Notes under the pieces: model-generated | Database searches by the model: none | The model's input: the letters and a program-made list of their open reading frames with translations, nothing else | What the model was told of the DNA's origin: nothing | Assembly (NCBI RefSeq): GCF_002812125.1 | Contig: NZ_NPDQ01000001.1 | Span: 372,001 to 436,000 of the forward strand | From: Leptospira brenneri | GTDB taxonomy: Bacteria; Spirochaetota; Leptospiria; Leptospirales; Leptospiraceae | Length of the DNA stretch: 64,000 nucleotides | Reading direction: 5' to 3' | In this document: in pieces, positions 27,071 through 37,289 of the stretch | Numbering within the stretch: position 1 is the stretch's first letter | How the letters are laid out: every line of letters starts with the position of its first letter | Translations under genes and position numbers: made by a program

Positions 27071-28093
27071 CTAGTTTTGCAAAAACTTTCCTTTTTGGAT
27101 TTTTTGTAGAACCAAAGGGACAAGGAAAACAAGAGCAAATCCAACAACCAAATAACGGATGTATCGGAGAAACAAATCATCTTTCCAAATTGTTTTTTTG
27201 ATCACCATTTCAGGAATCACATAAAGTAAAAAGATTACTATGGCTAATACTAACAATCGAACTAGAACGGTATTCCAAAAAATACGGAATTCTTTGGTGC
27301 CAAAGGAGAAAGTCAAATTAGGAAGTGACCAATCTAAAAATTCTGGCTTGCTAAATCTTGGATAAAAAAGAAGACCAAGCCAAAAACCAGCGAGAGCCCC
27401 ACTTGCTGTTAAGACTCCCGACAAACTATGGTGATGTTCTACAGAAAGAAAGGGCGAGTCTAGAGCAATTGGGGATAAAGTCAGAACGATTCCCAAAAGA
27501 CTTAAGGTTCGATAGTTCTTGGTAGAAAGGAAAGCCGGGACAGAATCTTTTTTGTAAAATCGATCGAGCAAAAACAAAATGATGAGTAAATGAATCACCC
27601 CCAATCCAAATCCTAAACTGACATCACCAAGATAATGAACCTTCAGATACATTCTGGAAAATGGCATAAGAATGATGATGAGAATGGATAAAATTCGAAA
27701 CCAAAGTTTGGGAATCCTATAAGCTAACAATCCCCAGACGACAACGGCAGAATAGGCGTGGCCTGATGGCAAACCAAATGCCTTTTCATCGAATTCCTCT
27801 GGATAGGGAAAGGGTCTTGGGCTTTCTAAATAAAACTTTAAAATAGAAATCACGACTGCGGAAGTGAGGAGTCCCAGCGAAAGTTCAAAAGCAAGTTTTG
27901 GTCTGTGGTAAATGTAAACAAAGGAAATGAGACCAAGGAAAAAACTGCTTCCCCCCAATAAATGGCAGATGGTAGAAAGGGTGAGGAAAATTCCTCCGAG
28001 GCTGGGATCCCAAACATGAAGGGAATCTAGGGGGATGGGGGAAAACCAAAGGGAGCTCTGTGCCAGGAGGAGTTCTTTCATAGGAATTTCCAT
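27071..28093 (-). CDS. PAP2-family membrane phosphatase
   Basis: The 340-residue membrane protein carries the three PAP2 motifs: KFYLESPRPFP, PSGHA and SRMYLKVHYLGD (the Arg, His and Asp of motif C2/C3). PAP2 enzymes remove a phosphate from phosphatidate, undecaprenyl diphosphate or lipid A. About 150 residues beyond the PAP2 domain form additional helices. The start may be 28093 or 28081 (MKELLLAQ). It is upstream of and close to a flippase gene and divergent from a PlsC-like gene, which suggests lipid or polyprenyl recycling. Confidence 0.88.
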   Translation of the reverse strand: MEIPMKELLLAQSSLWFSPIPLDSLHVWDPSLGGIFLTLSTICHLLGGSSFFLGLISFVYIYHRPKLAFELSLGLLTSAVVISILKFYLESPRPFPYPEEFDEKAFGLPSGHAYSAVVVWGLLAYRIPKLWFRILSILIIILMPFSRMYLKVHYLGDVSLGFGLGVIHLLIILFLLDRFYKKDSVPAFLSTKNYRTLSLLGIVLTLSPIALDSPFLSVEHHHSLSGVLTASGALAGFWLGLLFYPRFSKPEFLDWSLPNLTFSFGTKEFRIFWNTVLVRLLVLAIVIFLLYVIPEMVIKKTIWKDDLFLRYIRYLVVGFALVFLVPLVLQKIQKGKFLQN

Positions 28094-28098
28094 CTAAG

Positions 28099-28974
28099 AT
28101 GAAAATCCAACTTGATTTCATAAAGTTTTATTTTGAAATATGTGATGTTTCTATGGATTCTAACCAAAACCCAGCTGATATTTTAGAAAGTCTCTTTGTC
28201 ATCCCCAGGGAAGTTCCCAAAACCATCCTCCGTAACCTTCTCGAGCTCATTTATGATGTCAAAGTGGCTGGATCGGAAAACATTCCCGAATCTGGGGGAG
28301 CCCTCATCATTTCCAACCATACGGATTATTTGGACATTCCTGTCCAAGGTGCCTTTGCGGATCGAAAAATCGTCTATTTGGGGAAATATGAGCTCTTCCA
28401 CCCGCAAGAAGAGATTATGGCCATCATCAATCACAAGAACTCTCCTTTTAATTATCCTCCTTTGAGCCTAACCAAACCAGTCGTTGAGGTTTTGGTGAAC
28501 TCTCTCGGGAGTGTCGTGAAAAAAAACCTGATCAATTGGGGAAGTATGCCCATCATTCGGAATGCCGCCAAGGAGTCGGAAATGGACAAACGTGCGGCCA
28601 TGGACTATTACGAAAAATTAGAAACCTATATGGTGGATCTGATGAAAGAGGGGGAACTTCTTTCGATTTACCCAGAAGGCTCTCGCTCCGAGACAGGGGA
28701 ATTACAGTCTTTCCGAGCGATGGCGGCAAAACTTGCCATTCGTGCGGGGGTTCCGATCATTCCTTCTGGGATTGTGGGGGCGACCAATATGTCCAAACCC
28801 AAGGCCTTCCTAACGGGAGATGCTTTCAAAACCAAAATTCGTTACCTGATTGGCAAACCCATCCTTCCTTCTGAGTTTCCTGCGGGCCCTGAGAAAAAAG
28901 CCTCCAAAGAACTGACAGAAATCTTGGAAAATCGCGTTAGGGAGCTCATGAAACAGGCGGAGTCTATACTTTAG
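28099..28974 (+). CDS. PlsC-like 1-acyl-sn-glycerol-3-phosphate acyltransferase
   Basis: The protein holds the acyltransferase motifs NHTDYLD (HX4D) near residue 74, a second block near 120, YPEGSRSETGEL and a VPIIPSGIVG segment. It should acylate lysophosphatidate or a related lipid at the membrane. Starts at 28099 and 28153 (MDSNQNP) are both possible; neither has a strong ribosome-binding site, and the first would leave only 5 bases to the divergent PAP2 start. A strong hairpin follows the stop. Family certain, exact substrate not. Confidence 0.88.
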   Translation: MKIQLDFIKFYFEICDVSMDSNQNPADILESLFVIPREVPKTILRNLLELIYDVKVAGSENIPESGGALIISNHTDYLDIPVQGAFADRKIVYLGKYELFHPQEEIMAIINHKNSPFNYPPLSLTKPVVEVLVNSLGSVVKKNLINWGSMPIIRNAAKESEMDKRAAMDYYEKLETYMVDLMKEGELLSIYPEGSRSETGELQSFRAMAAKLAIRAGVPIIPSGIVGATNMSKPKAFLTGDAFKTKIRYLIGKPILPSEFPAGPEKKASKELTEILENRVRELMKQAESIL

Positions 28975-28985
28975 TCTCGACCTTT

Positions 28986-29027
28986 CGGGAAATTTATGAC
29001 ATAGTTTCCAAAGCTATGTCATTCCCG
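28986..29027 (+). promoter_or_regulatory. Long hairpin between plsC-like gene and icmF
   Basis: Arms 28996-29004 (ATGACATAG) and 29014-29022 (CTATGTCAT) are perfect 9-base complements around a 9-base loop. An outer 5-base pair CGGGA (28986-28990) with TCCCG (29023-29027) extends it, with a 5-base bulge on the left. No T-tract follows, so an intrinsic terminator is unlikely in this direction. It could be an operator or a processing/stability hairpin in the icmF leader. Confidence 0.45.
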
Positions 29028-29077
29028 TCACATTTTGCAATTGAATCCGTAGCAATCTTTTTAGAACGTTGTTCTCT

Positions 29078-32000
29078 ATGACCTCCGAAATTCTGACCTA
29101 CACCCCCCAAAACAAAATTCGCTTCGTGACGGCGGCTTCTCTTTTTGATGGCCACGACGCCTCGATCAATATCATGCGGAGGATTTTGCAACAAAGTGGG
29201 GTGGAAGTGATCCACTTGGGACACAATAGGAGTGTCCAAGAGATCGTCCAATGTGCCATCCAAGAAGATGTACAAGGGATTGCGATCACAAGTTACCAAG
29301 GTGGTCATGTGGAATACTTCCAATACATGATTGATCTCTTAAAAAAAGAAGGGGCAGGTCATATTCGTGTGTTTGGTGGTGGTGGTGGGACCATCTTACC
29401 TTCCGAAATTGAAATTCTTCATAAATACGGTGTGGCTCATATTTATTCTCCCGATGAAGGGAGGACTCTTGGTTTGCAAGGGATGATCAACGATGTAGTT
29501 CAAAAGTCCGATTTTGCTACTCCACTTTCATTTAACGGTGATTTGGCGTCTCAGATCCAAAAGAAAAATTATTTAGCACTTGGACAAGCCATCACTCAGA
29601 TGGAATTTTCTCTTTTGCAAGAAAAAACCAATTATTCGATCAATTTAGAATTTCCACCTCCCAAGAAAACCATTCCTGTTCTTGGGATTACGGGGACTGG
29701 TGGGGCCGGAAAATCTTCGTTAACTGATGAACTTGTACGTCGTTATTTACATGATTTTCCTAACCAAACCATTGCCATTCTTTCTGTAGATCCTTCGAAA
29801 CGAAAAACTGGTGGAGCACTTCTTGGGGATCGGATTCGGATGAATTCGATTTTTAATGAAAGAGTGTATATGCGATCCTTTGCAACGAGAGAAGCAAATA
29901 TTGCACTCAATAGAAGTGTCAAAGGTGCCATCCAAATTTTAAAATCTGCGGGTTACGACCTTATCATTGTGGAAACTGCGGGGATTGGACAAAGTGATTC
30001 CGAAATTACAGAAGTCGCGGATGTATCCTTATACGTGATGACACCTGAATACGGTGCTGCTACTCAGTTAGAAAAAATCGATATGATCGATTATGCAGAT
30101 GTGATTTCGATCAACAAATTTGATAAACGAGGAGCTCTTGATGCCCTTCGGGATGTTAAAAAACAATACCAAAGGTCTCGCAATTTATTTAACGATACTG
30201 TGGATTCTATGCCTGTATATGGAACGATTGCTTCCCAGTTTCAAGATGCAGGAACCGATGAACTGTATGCTCATTTGATTGGTGTTGTGATTGGTAAATG
30301 TCAGTTGGATTGGAAAACCAATTCCTTAAAAAACCAATCAGGAAGAGAGGCTTCTGTAGTGCTTCCCCCTGATCGGGTTCGGTATTTGACAGAAATCAAA
30401 GAAGAAATCGATCGGAATGCGGAATGGATTCAAAAAGAAGCAGAACTTGCGAGATCCGCCTATCAACTGAAAGGTGCCATCGGGGTTCTTTCCAAAAAGG
30501 GAAAACCAACGGCCGATTTAGAATCCGAATACCAGTTATTATGGGATTCATTATCAGTAGATTCAAAAAACATATTAGATACTTGGTCTGAAAAAATCGA
30601 ATCCTTTCGGAAGGAACAGTACTCTTACTTTGTGCGTGGAAAAGAAATCAAAGTAGATAATTATACGGTATCTTTAAGCCATCTCAAAATTCCAAAAATC
30701 GCCACACCTCGTTTTGTAGATTGGGGTGATATTTTACAATGGTCTTACCAAGAAAATTTTCCCGGATTTTTTCCCTACACTGCAGGTGTGTATCCATACA
30801 AACGAAGTGGGGAAGACCCAACGCGTATGTTTGCGGGAGAAGGTGGACCTGAACGAACAAACCGCCGTTTCCATTATTTGAGTTCGGGAATGCCCGCCAA
30901 ACGTCTGTCAACTGCCTTTGATTCGGTGACTTTATACGGGGAAGATCCTGATGTTCGCCCTGATATTTACGGTAAAATTGGAAATTCAGGAGTGAATGTT
31001 GCCACTCTGGATGATGCTAAAAAACTTTATTCTGGATTTGATTTATGTGATCCTTCTACATCCGTATCAATGACCATCAATGGACCTGCTCCCATGGTAC
31101 TTGCATTTTTTCTGAATGCGGCCATTGACCAGGCTTGTGAAAAATACATTCGCGCGGAAGGAAAAACCGAAGAGGTTCAGGCCCAAATTAAAAAAATCTA
31201 TGAAGTGAAAGGACAAGTGGTTCCAAATTTCGATGGAACCTTACCTGAAACGAACGATGGTTTGGGTTTACTTTTGTTAGGTGTTACTGGTGATGAAGTT
31301 CTTCCGAATGATGTTTATACAAAATTAAAAAAAGATGCCCTATCTCAAGTGCGAGGTACTGTGCAAGCGGACATCTTAAAGGAAGACCAAGCACAAAATA
31401 CATGTATCTTCTCCACAGAATTTGCTTTAAAGATGATGGGAGATATTCAACACCATTTCATTCAAAATGGGGTACGAAATTTTTATTCTGTTTCCATTAG
31501 TGGTTATCATATTGCTGAGGCTGGTGCTAATCCCATCACACAAGTGGCGTTTACATTGGCCAATGGATTTACTTATGTAGAATACTACTTAAGTCGGGGA
31601 ATGGATATCAATGATTTTGCTCCTAACCTTTCCTTCTTTTTTTCCAATGGAATTGATCCTGAGTATTCTGTGATTGGGCGAGTGGCACGTAGGATTTGGG
31701 CCAAAGCGATGAAGTTCAAATACCGTGCGAACGAAAGATCACAAATGTTAAAGTACCATATCCAAACATCAGGTAGATCTCTCCATTCACAAGAAATCGA
31801 TTTTAATGATATTAGAACCACATTGCAGGCGTTATATGCAATTTATGATAATTGTAACTCACTTCATACCAATGCGTATGACGAGGCGATTACCACACCG
31901 ACAGAAGAATCAGTTCGCCGCGCTGTGGCTATTCAACTCATCATCAATCGGGAGCTTGGTCTTGCTAAAAACGAAAATCCATTACAAGGTGCCTTTATCA

Positions 32001-32452
32001 TTGAAGAACTCACAGATCTAGTGGAAGAGGCAATTTTGACTGAATTCAATCGCTTGACGGAGCGAGGTGGAGTGCTCGGTGCTATGGAGCGGATGTACCA
32101 AAGGAATAAAATCCAAGAAGAGTCCCTCCATTATGAAACTTTAAAACATACGGGTGAATATCCGATTATTGGTGTGAATACTTTTCTCAATCGAAATGGA
32201 TCTCCTACCGTCATTCCTGGGGAAGTCATTCGTTCGACCGATGAGGAGAAAAGGCAACAAATTGGAAATTTGAAGGCATTTCAAAAACGAAATGGAAACA
32301 AAACCGTTGAAGCAATTACAAAATTAAAACAAGTCGCTCGTGCGAAAGAAAATATCTTTCAAGAGTTACTCGAAACAGTGAAAGTGGCTTCCTTAGGGCA
32401 GATCTCTCATGCCTTGTACGAAGTGGGAGGTCAGTACCGCCGCAATATGTAA
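29078..32452 (+). CDS. icmF: Fused isobutyryl-CoA mutase (IcmF)
   Basis: IcmF interconverts isobutyryl-CoA and n-butyryl-CoA with adenosylcobalamin and carries its own G-protein chaperone. The 1124-residue product has the domains in the expected order: a B12-binding domain (about 15-145; [13 protein letters not shown] with the cobalt-ligand His), a MeaB-like GTPase (about 155-425; Walker [10 protein letters not shown]) and the mutase barrel (about 560 to the end; [20 protein letters not shown] and [11 protein letters not shown]). The GTPase insertion between B12 and mutase parts distinguishes it from methylmalonyl-CoA mutase. ATG 29078 is used rather than TTG 29069. Branched-chain fatty acid or valine metabolism is the likely context. 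Confidence 0.96.
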   Translation: MTSEILTYTPQNKIRFVTAASLFDGHDASINIMRRILQQSGVEVIHLGHNRSVQEIVQCAIQEDVQGIAITSYQGGHVEYFQYMIDLLKKEGAGHIRVFGGGGGTILPSEIEILHKYGVAHIYSPDEGRTLGLQGMINDVVQKSDFATPLSFNGDLASQIQKKNYLALGQAITQMEFSLLQEKTNYSINLEFPPPKKTIPVLGITGTGGAGKSSLTDELVRRYLHDFPNQTIAILSVDPSKRKTGGALLGDRIRMNSIFNERVYMRSFATREANIALNRSVKGAIQILKSAGYDLIIVETAGIGQSDSEITEVADVSLYVMTPEYGAATQLEKIDMIDYADVISINKFDKRGALDALRDVKKQYQRSRNLFNDTVDSMPVYGTIASQFQDAGTDELYAHLIGVVIGKCQLDWKTNSLKNQSGREASVVLPPDRVRYLTEIKEEIDRNAEWIQKEAELARSAYQLKGAIGVLSKKGKPTADLESEYQLLWDSLSVDSKNILDTWSEKIESFRKEQYSYFVRGKEIKVDNYTVSLSHLKIPKIATPRFVDWGDILQWSYQENFPGFFPYTAGVYPYKRSGEDPTRMFAGEGGPERTNRRFHYLSSGMPAKRLSTAFDSVTLYGEDPDVRPDIYGKIGNSGVNVATLDDAKKLYSGFDLCDPSTSVSMTINGPAPMVLAFFLNAAIDQACEKYIRAEGKTEEVQAQIKKIYEVKGQVVPNFDGTLPETNDGLGLLLLGVTGDEVLPNDVYTKLKKDALSQVRGTVQADILKEDQAQNTCIFSTEFALKMMGDIQHHFIQNGVRNFYSVSISGYHIAEAGANPITQVAFTLANGFTYVEYYLSRGMDINDFAPNLSFFFSNGIDPEYSVIGRVARRIWAKAMKFKYRANERSQMLKYHIQTSGRSLHSQEIDFNDIRTTLQALYAIYDNCNSLHTNAYDEAITTPTEESVRRAVAIQLIINRELGLAKNENPLQGAFIIEELTDLVEEAILTEFNRLTERGGVLGAMERMYQRNKIQEESLHYETLKHTGEYPIIGVNTFLNRNGSPTVIPGEVIRSTDEEKRQQIGNLKAFQKRNGNKTVEAITKLKQVARAKENIFQELLETVKVASLGQISHALYEVGGQYRRNM

Positions 32453-32460
32453 ACAAAGGA

Positions 32461-32481
32461 AAGGGCAGTGAGTCTGCCCTT
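32461..32481 (+). terminator. Hairpin after icmF, possible weak terminator
   Basis: Arms AAGGGCAG (32461-32468) and CTGCCCTT (32474-32481) pair perfectly over 8 bases with loop TGAGT. It is followed by only four T residues (after GGTGA) and lies 9 bases before the next gene's ATG. It may partly terminate icmF transcription or shield the next gene's ribosome-binding region. Confidence 0.5.
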
Positions 32482-32490
32482 GGTGATTTT

Positions 32491-34191
32491 ATGATTTCTT
32501 GGGATTTGATTAAAAAACACAAACTCGGAATTCCATTACTCTGGGACATAACCATGGTCTTTGTTGTCCTCGGCAACTTAGCCCTAATCATTTTTGATTT
32601 GAGTTACTTGAGTTTACGGCCGTTTTATTTTCATAAATTCCCTGAGATATTGAAATTATATGATAAACCGATTTTGGGAATTGAATCCCACCGCACCACA
32701 ACTGCTTACACTGATTTGGTGGATGATCTAAAATATTTAACCCAACTACGAGATGATGATTTTAGAGAGAACCAAAGAAAAATCACCAGAGAAGAAATTT
32801 ATAAAATTCTTACTTCTTTAAAATCGCAAGTATCAAATGAAAAATTTGATTCTTTATATGCTAACTTTGAGTCAGCGATTCAAATTGAAGATGTCCAACT
32901 CCGTAGAAAAAAAGTAGAAGAGACTTTGGTCCAACTGAATGATTTTTTTAGTGTTTTGGAAGAGACCGATGAAATCACAACTCTTAGTGAACTTTCTGAA
33001 AAATATGCTTTTATCAATCGTTTGAGTATAGAAACAAACGAATCCAAAGAAATTTTATCCATTTTTCAAAAAATGGATAAACGGATGTTAGAGATTGTAG
33101 AAACCAATCCATTTGCGATGTCTGGGCAAACCAAATTTTTATCAGAAATCCAAACCAATATCAAAAACGAATACCAAACTCATAAAACAAAAGCAAGGGA
33201 TATCAAACTCAGACAAGAATTGGATCCAGTGTTAAATCGTGATCGGATTCCTTCTACCGTTGTTGCTTTTGCTTGGTTTTGGAGAGATCAGAACAGATCC
33301 CTAGAAGAAAAAATAGATTTTTTTAATTCCAATTTTAGAGAGTATTTTGCTCTCAATTATTACAGAGCGATATCCTCTGATGGAAATCCAGTTAACAACT
33401 ATTTATTGTTAGATGCACCATTTTTATTTTTCTTTTTGGCTGAATTTATCATTAGTTGGCTCATTGCCATTAGAAAAAAATCATACATTGCTTGGTTTTT
33501 GTATCCCATTTATCATTGGTATGATGTTCTAGGACTCATTCCAATTGCAACGTTCCGTTTTTTCCGTTTGGTCCGTGTTTATAAAATTTACCTTATGTTA
33601 CAAACGAATCAATTCACACGTATTTTAGGGAATGATTTGATCAGTAAAACATTAAGATATTATTCTAATATCATCAAAGAAGAGATTTCTGATATTGTTA
33701 CGATTCAAATTTTAACAGAAACACAAAACGAAGTGAAGTCAGGAAATTCTCTTGACCAGTTGGTGAATGCCATCGATCAAAATCGGGATGAATTAAAAAA
33801 AGTAGCAATTAAAAATATCGCGAAATCAGCACAAAATCCAAACTTACAGGCGTTGATTCAAAATTTAGTTACAGAAGTATCGGAACGTGTTTCTGCGAAT
33901 ATGAAACCTATATCACTTCTTCCGAAAGAGATGCAAGCCAATCTTACAAAACAAATTAGTTTAACTATTTATAACGCGATTTCACAAGCAACAGTGGCCA
34001 TGGCGACAGACCCTTCCGGGATAAAATCCATTGAGAACTTAATCGATTATCTTATAGATGAAATGATTGTTTTTGCTCAAGATCCTGATATGGTAAAACT
34101 CAATACAAATATTACGGTTGCTCTCATTGAGAATACGAAGAAGTCTATCGGTGAGAAAAAATGGCTGAAAGCTGAAATTGGAAATAGCTAA
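32491..34191 (+). CDS. Membrane protein with voltage-sensor-like S1-S4 layout and long insertion
   Basis: The 566-residue protein has a first membrane helix (17-40) with Asp19, a polar helical insertion of about 265 residues, then three hydrophobic segments: 306-327 with Glu318, 333-351 with Asp345 (WYDVLGLIP), and 352-370. The last carries Arg356, Arg359, Arg362 and Lys365, a basic residue at every third position, the signature of an S4 voltage-sensor helix. No pore loop or S5-S6 pair follows; the final 190 residues are helical and polar. It may be a pore-less voltage-sensing protein or a divergent ion-channel relative. It follows the icmF hairpin. Confidence 0.72.
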   Translation: MISWDLIKKHKLGIPLLWDITMVFVVLGNLALIIFDLSYLSLRPFYFHKFPEILKLYDKPILGIESHRTTTAYTDLVDDLKYLTQLRDDDFRENQRKITREEIYKILTSLKSQVSNEKFDSLYANFESAIQIEDVQLRRKKVEETLVQLNDFFSVLEETDEITTLSELSEKYAFINRLSIETNESKEILSIFQKMDKRMLEIVETNPFAMSGQTKFLSEIQTNIKNEYQTHKTKARDIKLRQELDPVLNRDRIPSTVVAFAWFWRDQNRSLEEKIDFFNSNFREYFALNYYRAISSDGNPVNNYLLLDAPFLFFFLAEFIISWLIAIRKKSYIAWFLYPIYHWYDVLGLIPIATFRFFRLVRVYKIYLMLQTNQFTRILGNDLISKTLRYYSNIIKEEISDIVTIQILTETQNEVKSGNSLDQLVNAIDQNRDELKKVAIKNIAKSAQNPNLQALIQNLVTEVSERVSANMKPISLLPKEMQANLTKQISLTIYNAISQATVAMATDPSGIKSIENLIDYLIDEMIVFAQDPDMVKLNTNITVALIENTKKSIGEKKWLKAEIGNS

Positions 34192-34224
34192 AACCTTTGA
34201 TTCAAAAATTCCTTATAAATTTGA

Positions 34225-34809
34225 ATGTTATTTTTCTATCGAAAAAAGTCTTGTTTTCTTTTGGAAACAAGATGTGATCAATCCACTTTGATTTCATTTT
34301 CCAAGTTTCTAATTTTTGTTTCTTTGTTTGTGCTCCCAGGACTTATACTAGTCTCTCAGTCCAATCAAAACAAAGTCCAAAGTAAAGTCTCGAATCTGAA
34401 AGATACAGAGAGGAATTGGAAACCAGTGAAACTCGTTTGGGAAGAAAGCTCTGGTGCTGTTGCTCCTGAGTTTCGGTATGGAAAACAATACCAATTGGTT
34501 GCTGGGCAAAAAAAAATCCTACTCACTCGAAAAGTTTCTCGTGCAGGAAAACAAATACTCAACGAAACAAAAGAAATATCTCCCAGTTTATATGAGTCTT
34601 GGATGCAAAAACTTTTTAATATTGGAATCAAAACTTTAACTTTTGAATCTCCACCAACAGAAACAATGACTGGTGTCAGTTATAATTTTGTCTCTTTTCA
34701 AATGGGAACCACCAAATCCAGGTTTTATTATCGTTTAGAAGAACGTAAAGAACCAACCTGGAAACAAAAGAATAGTATCATACAAATCATAGAGAGGATG
34801 AAACCATGA
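34225..34809 (+). CDS. Exported partner of the papain-like protease
   Basis: The 194-residue product has a hydrophobic N-terminal segment (about 25-43) after a Cys- and Lys-containing head, then a polar beta-rich region of about 140 residues (EFRYGKQYQLVAGQKK, YESWMQKLF). A later TTG start near 34288 would give a shorter, more typical signal peptide. Its stop overlaps the protease ATG as ATGA. A small exported protein co-translated with a secreted cysteine protease could be its inhibitor or chaperone; no inhibitor family was recognised. Confidence 0.65.
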   Translation: MLFFYRKKSCFLLETRCDQSTLISFSKFLIFVSLFVLPGLILVSQSNQNKVQSKVSNLKDTERNWKPVKLVWEESSGAVAPEFRYGKQYQLVAGQKKILLTRKVSRAGKQILNETKEISPSLYESWMQKLFNIGIKTLTFESPPTETMTGVSYNFVSFQMGTTKSRFYYRLEERKEPTWKQKNSIIQIIERMKP

Positions 34810-37259
34810 AATTAAAACATTTTTGGAAAACCATAGGACTGTTCCTTTTATTTACGAGTGCAGTTTTCGCAGAAGAATTTGATCCGAGTAGCGTTCGTTC
34901 CCCTGGGTGTAAACCGGGAACATTCTCTTGTGGTTACATTCCTAGTTCCAAAGAAATTCAGGATAGTATTCCTCTCAAAAGGGATTTTAATTCTTTTGAT
35001 GAGTTACCAAAATCGATAGATTTATCTTCGCAAATGCCACCGGTTGGTAACCAAGGCCAACAAAATAGTTGTGTAGCTTGGGCATCCGGTTATGCAATTA
35101 AATCTTATTTACTAAAAAACAAAGGGCAAGCTACCGATTATGATCCGCCCTTTGCCGGAGGAAAGGGAAATAATGTTTTTTCTCCAGCCTTTATTTATAA
35201 CCAACAGAACGGAGGAGTAGATCAAGGTTTATACTATTATAAAACAATGGAATTTTTGAAATCCAACGGTGTAGCTCCTTGGAGTGCAATGCCATACTCG
35301 GATAAAGATTTCCGCAGCCAACCATCAGCAAATTCAAAAAAAGAAGCTCTTAAGTATAAAATTAAATCATTCTCTAGGCTAAATTTTAAAAAACCAGATG
35401 AGATCAAACGAGTATTAGCTGGAAAGAATGTTGTACTAGCGGGAATGATCATTGATGATGCCTTTTATAAATTAAAAGGTTCTGCCATTTATGATGAGAA
35501 CGGTGGCCAAAGTTATGGCGGACATGCTATGACCATTGTTGGTTATGATGATAACAAAAAATCAAAATCAGGAAAAAAGGGAGCTTTCAAATTACAAAAC
35601 TCCTGGGGAACCAGTTGGGGGGATAAAGGGTTTGGTTGGGTATCTTATTCTATGCTTGCAAAAGTAGGACAAGAAACCTATGCGATCATTGATGAACCAG
35701 CTCCGCAAAATACACCAACGCCAACAGTGGTTGTCCCTCCCCAAAAACAGATCATTCCACCAACAGATATCAAAGTTTCCAAAGGAGAATTTGATACAAA
35801 AGTTGTTTTAACATGGAACCACCAGGATTTGGCAGTTGCTTATTTGATCCAAAGAAAGGAAGAAGCAGATTTTTATGATTTAGGATATGCAGATAAACCG
35901 AGTTTTACTGATCTATATGTTTCACCTAATTCTACTTATGTGTATCGTATTCTTTCTATAGGTGCGGAAGAAGTTTCCGTGGCATCGGTAGAAGTAGAAG
36001 GTTTTACCGCAGCGGAACCACAGACAAATGGAAATATCGGTCAAGTTGTTGGTTTAACTGGGCTTGTATATGTGACAGGTAATTCTCCAAATGTAGATTT
36101 GAGTTGGTCGGAATTAGATGGGGTAACTAGTTATACGATTGCGCGTTCTGATTCGTCTTTCAAATGGAAAAATATTGGAATAAGTAAAACTCCAAGTTTT
36201 ATCGATTCTTCTCCAAAAGTTGGGGAATCGAATTATTACCGAGTGAGTGCTCTTGTGCAGTCGAAACCGTCAGGCGATTGGAGTGAAACGGTTTCTGTAA
36301 ATGTGGCAGACCAATCATTTTTACCTAATCAGGTTGGCCACTTAACAGCCACTAGTGGAGATTTTGCAAATAAAATTATTTTGAGTTGGGCTGCTGCTCC
36401 AGGTGCAAGCATTTATTATTTGTATCGATTTGACGAAAATGCAGAACCGTCTGGTCAGTTCGAAATTTCGGGAACTAGTTATACGGACACAGATCAATCC
36501 ATTCAAAACGGAAGACAATTTTTATATACAGTCATTGCGGCAAATGATCTTGGTTATGCGGAGCCAAGTGATGTGGTTTTTGGAAAAACAGATCCGGGAC
36601 TTACCAAAAGAGCAGGAGGTGTGACTCTTTCTCCACCAAAACAATTAACGACAAATCCTGTGGGTAAAGATAAACTCATTACTTTAAAATGGGATTCTGT
36701 GAAGGATAGTTTTGAATATTATATATATCGTAAGCAGGTGAAAGGAGTAGGGAAACCAGGAAAACTGGAATTTGTTTCTGCCGTTGAAGGTAAAAAAACT
36801 GCGTTTAGTGAAACCTTTCCAGGTAACTCAGGAGATTTATTTTTATATTCAGTTCGATCCAAATCAGAATTTGGTTCTGAGTCAAAGGATTCAAACTTTG
36901 TATCTGTGTTTTGGAATGAACCAAAATTACAAGTGAAAAAGAGAACTATGTCTTTAGAAGAGTTGCCTACTTCATTTGTGGGTACCTGGTCTTCCATGTA
37001 TTGGAATCCAAAATCGGGCCCACAAACTGTTCTGGTTGAAATTCAAGGGAATGGTCAAGATTTTGTCGCAAAGTTAAAGTTAGATGGTAGGGATGTTCAA
37101 CAATTTAAGGGAACATGGTCGCCAGGAAGTCATACTTTGAAGGCTAATGGATTTTTGTTCGAGTTATCTACATCATTAGAAGGGACTTCTTTGGCTCAGT
37201 TCCAATCCGTTAAAGATCTTGAGAATGGATCTGAACTGAGTTTCACCAAAGATAAATGA
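34806..37259 (+). CDS. Secreted papain-family (C1) cysteine protease with fibronectin-like repeats
   Basis: The 817-residue protein has a signal peptide ending VFA, a short N-terminal segment, and a C1 peptidase domain (about 65-300) with Gln83 and Cys89 in GNQGQQNSCVAWAS, His240 in GGHAMTIVGYDD and Asn265 in LQNSWGTSWG. Three or four fibronectin type III-like modules follow (about 315-400, 415-500, 510-600, 615-705), recognisable by VxLxW and YxIxR strings. An extra C-terminal domain lies after about 725. It likely acts outside or on the cell surface, degrading environmental proteins. Confidence 0.93.
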   Translation: MKLKHFWKTIGLFLLFTSAVFAEEFDPSSVRSPGCKPGTFSCGYIPSSKEIQDSIPLKRDFNSFDELPKSIDLSSQMPPVGNQGQQNSCVAWASGYAIKSYLLKNKGQATDYDPPFAGGKGNNVFSPAFIYNQQNGGVDQGLYYYKTMEFLKSNGVAPWSAMPYSDKDFRSQPSANSKKEALKYKIKSFSRLNFKKPDEIKRVLAGKNVVLAGMIIDDAFYKLKGSAIYDENGGQSYGGHAMTIVGYDDNKKSKSGKKGAFKLQNSWGTSWGDKGFGWVSYSMLAKVGQETYAIIDEPAPQNTPTPTVVVPPQKQIIPPTDIKVSKGEFDTKVVLTWNHQDLAVAYLIQRKEEADFYDLGYADKPSFTDLYVSPNSTYVYRILSIGAEEVSVASVEVEGFTAAEPQTNGNIGQVVGLTGLVYVTGNSPNVDLSWSELDGVTSYTIARSDSSFKWKNIGISKTPSFIDSSPKVGESNYYRVSALVQSKPSGDWSETVSVNVADQSFLPNQVGHLTATSGDFANKIILSWAAAPGASIYYLYRFDENAEPSGQFEISGTSYTDTDQSIQNGRQFLYTVIAANDLGYAEPSDVVFGKTDPGLTKRAGGVTLSPPKQLTTNPVGKDKLITLKWDSVKDSFEYYIYRKQVKGVGKPGKLEFVSAVEGKKTAFSETFPGNSGDLFLYSVRSKSEFGSESKDSNFVSVFWNEPKLQVKKRTMSLEELPTSFVGTWSSMYWNPKSGPQTVLVEIQGNGQDFVAKLKLDGRDVQQFKGTWSPGSHTLKANGFLFELSTSLEGTSLAQFQSVKDLENGSELSFTKDK

Positions 37260-37289
37260 TTTAGATTTTCGTTTTGTTAGGTTGAAAAA

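Noticed and set aside
28986..29077. Cobalamin riboswitch before icmF
   Set aside because: The gap is about 100 bases and lacks the conserved B12-box; only a simple hairpin is present.
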